The translations under genes were made by a program, and so were the position numbers. DNA of 64,000 nucleotides from Rotaria macrura (taxonomy: Eukaryota > Rotifera > Eurotatoria > Philodinida > Philodinidae). Location of the stretch: the NCBI GenBank assembly GCA_900239685.1, contig OENT01000208.1, positions 96,908-160,907 on the forward strand. The letters are read 5' to 3'. Under the pieces are notes generated by a model, which saw nothing but the letters and a program-made list of their open reading frames with translations, was not told where the DNA came from and ran no database searches. This document shows, one piece after another, positions 63,087-64,000 of this stretch (its first letter is position 1; each line of letters opens with the position of its first letter).

Positions 63087-63884
63087 TGTTTTTTTCATGC
63101 TCCGCCTTCTTTTTTTCTATCTTTGACTTTGCAAATGAGAGCGACAAGCATTAAATTTCTTTTCGAAGGAGGAATTTTATTTCGTTTTGTACTATTCATT
63201 ACTTGTTTACCGATTTAAACTTTAAAACCTTTTTTGTTTCTGTTTCAAGAGTATTTTTCGTCGACTATTTTCGGTACGCTTTTCAGAATACCGACACTTC
63301 AGAGTGTACAAGAGAAGGGGATGTTAAATAAACAAGCAAATACGAACGAAAAACAACTTCGTCAGTCTTAAGGACCCCATGAGAGTTTTAGACCAGAAAA
63401 GCCAACTCTATTCATGGGTCTAATGGACCTCAGAGCAGTACGAAGTAGTGGCCTGAGTGATCAATCTCATGCACGGCAATCTAAGCACCCGATAAGTTGC
63501 TGCTATCTCGTGTCATAATTGCTGTTGATAGTTTTATTTTGTTTCGTCTTGGTTTTCTGTCGAGTCACTATTGTCAGAAGAATTGTTCGTCCTTCGTTCA
63601 AGTCGTGAGTGTGCGTCTGAATCTACGACTTGAGCCGAGTTTTATGAGGTTTCTCGCCTACTGTATAATTCTTTCGCTTGTTTAGATTATACTGCCTGTG
63701 ATAGGTGCTATTCTGTAAATGGCAGCGTATTTGAAATAATCAATCCATAATTTATGGAGTCGAACTGAATAGTTACCCACTACTTAGAAATTTCGAAAAA
63801 TGAGAAAAATATGTTCCTTTCATGATTCTCTTTAGCCATCTCATTGTCTAGTCCTTTTTAGTATCATCGAGAAATGTTTTCTTA
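63087..63884. other. Region after tRNA-Thr, including a hairpin-forming segment
   Basis: No protein gene is recognised. It contains two predicted hairpins at 63373-63420 and 63429-63457 (see findings). The open frame 63497-63685 lacks recognisable features. Confidence 0.45.
63089..63095 (+). terminator. RNA polymerase III terminator of tRNA-Thr
   Basis: A run of seven T starts three bases after the tRNA 3' end, the standard Pol III stop signal. Confidence 0.85.
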
Positions 63885-63965
63885 TATTAGCATGGCTGTA
63901 GCCGGTAGACCCATCGGATTACAATGTTTCAAAGACTGGTTCAAATCCTGTCATAATAGACTCAG
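63885..63965 (+). other. tRNA-like relic (possible tRNA pseudogene or SINE head)
   Basis: Contains a perfect B-box GGTTCAAATCC near 63938-63948 and an A-box-like GGCTGTAGCCGGTAGA about 40 bases upstream, with one extra base against the consensus. The T stem has one T-T mismatch, and the putative acceptor stem (TATTAGC against CATAATA) pairs at only five positions. No clean anticodon stem was found. It therefore looks degraded rather than functional. Confidence 0.35.
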
Positions 63966-64000
63966 TCAGATATGTTTTGAGTATTAATGGCATGTATCTA

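Noticed and set aside
1..64000. CRISPR arrays, bacterial operons, riboswitches, ribosomal RNA
   Set aside because: No spaced direct repeats of CRISPR type or rRNA signatures were seen, and the intron-bearing animal genes rule out a prokaryotic source.

Overview
The window is AT-rich, intron-bearing animal nuclear DNA. Most introns are 50-80 bp with GT..AG ends, and several genes sit hundreds to thousands of bases apart. Gene content (Homer, neuropeptide F, sidestep-like Ig proteins, Maelstrom, COX5A, OST4) points to a protostome animal. The compact introns, the FLYWCH-type transposon remnant, the duplicated piRNA-pathway gene and the AT richness fit a rotifer, probably bdelloid. That assignment is inference, not proof.

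Layout: (1) 1-6304, minus: the 5' half of an Ig-superfamily receptor, cut by the left edge. (2) 11166-12990 plus and 14161-15707 minus: two convergent paralogs with EF-hands at both ends around a proline-rich core; three internal exons have identical lengths in both. (3) 17926-18045 plus: a 39-residue OST4 gene. (4) 19572-20390 minus: a secreted or anchored FnIII protein. (5) 20977-21078 plus: a possible 33-residue one-pass membrane protein. (6) 24221-26927 plus: a nine-exon Homer gene with a possible short-isoform exon. (7) 28230-31100: two decayed mobile or repeat elements. (8) 33437-34357 minus: a DHRS7B-like reductase. (9) 43554-43994 plus: a neuropeptide F precursor whose C-terminal flanking peptide is an EF-hand. 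(10) 50755-60637, all minus: COX5A, an unknown 136-residue protein and two tandem Maelstrom paralogs. (11) 63015-63086 plus: tRNA-Thr(UGU), followed by a hairpin region and a tRNA-like relic.

The genes do not form one pathway. The two local groupings with meaning are the convergent EF-hand pair and the tandem Maelstrom pair; in the second Maelstrom copy one of the five signature residues is replaced. The most novel-looking item is the neuropeptide F precursor with a calcium-binding-type EF-hand in the part normally discarded during processing. Exon coordinates were read by eye from splice signals and checked by reading-frame arithmetic; no search or transcript was available.
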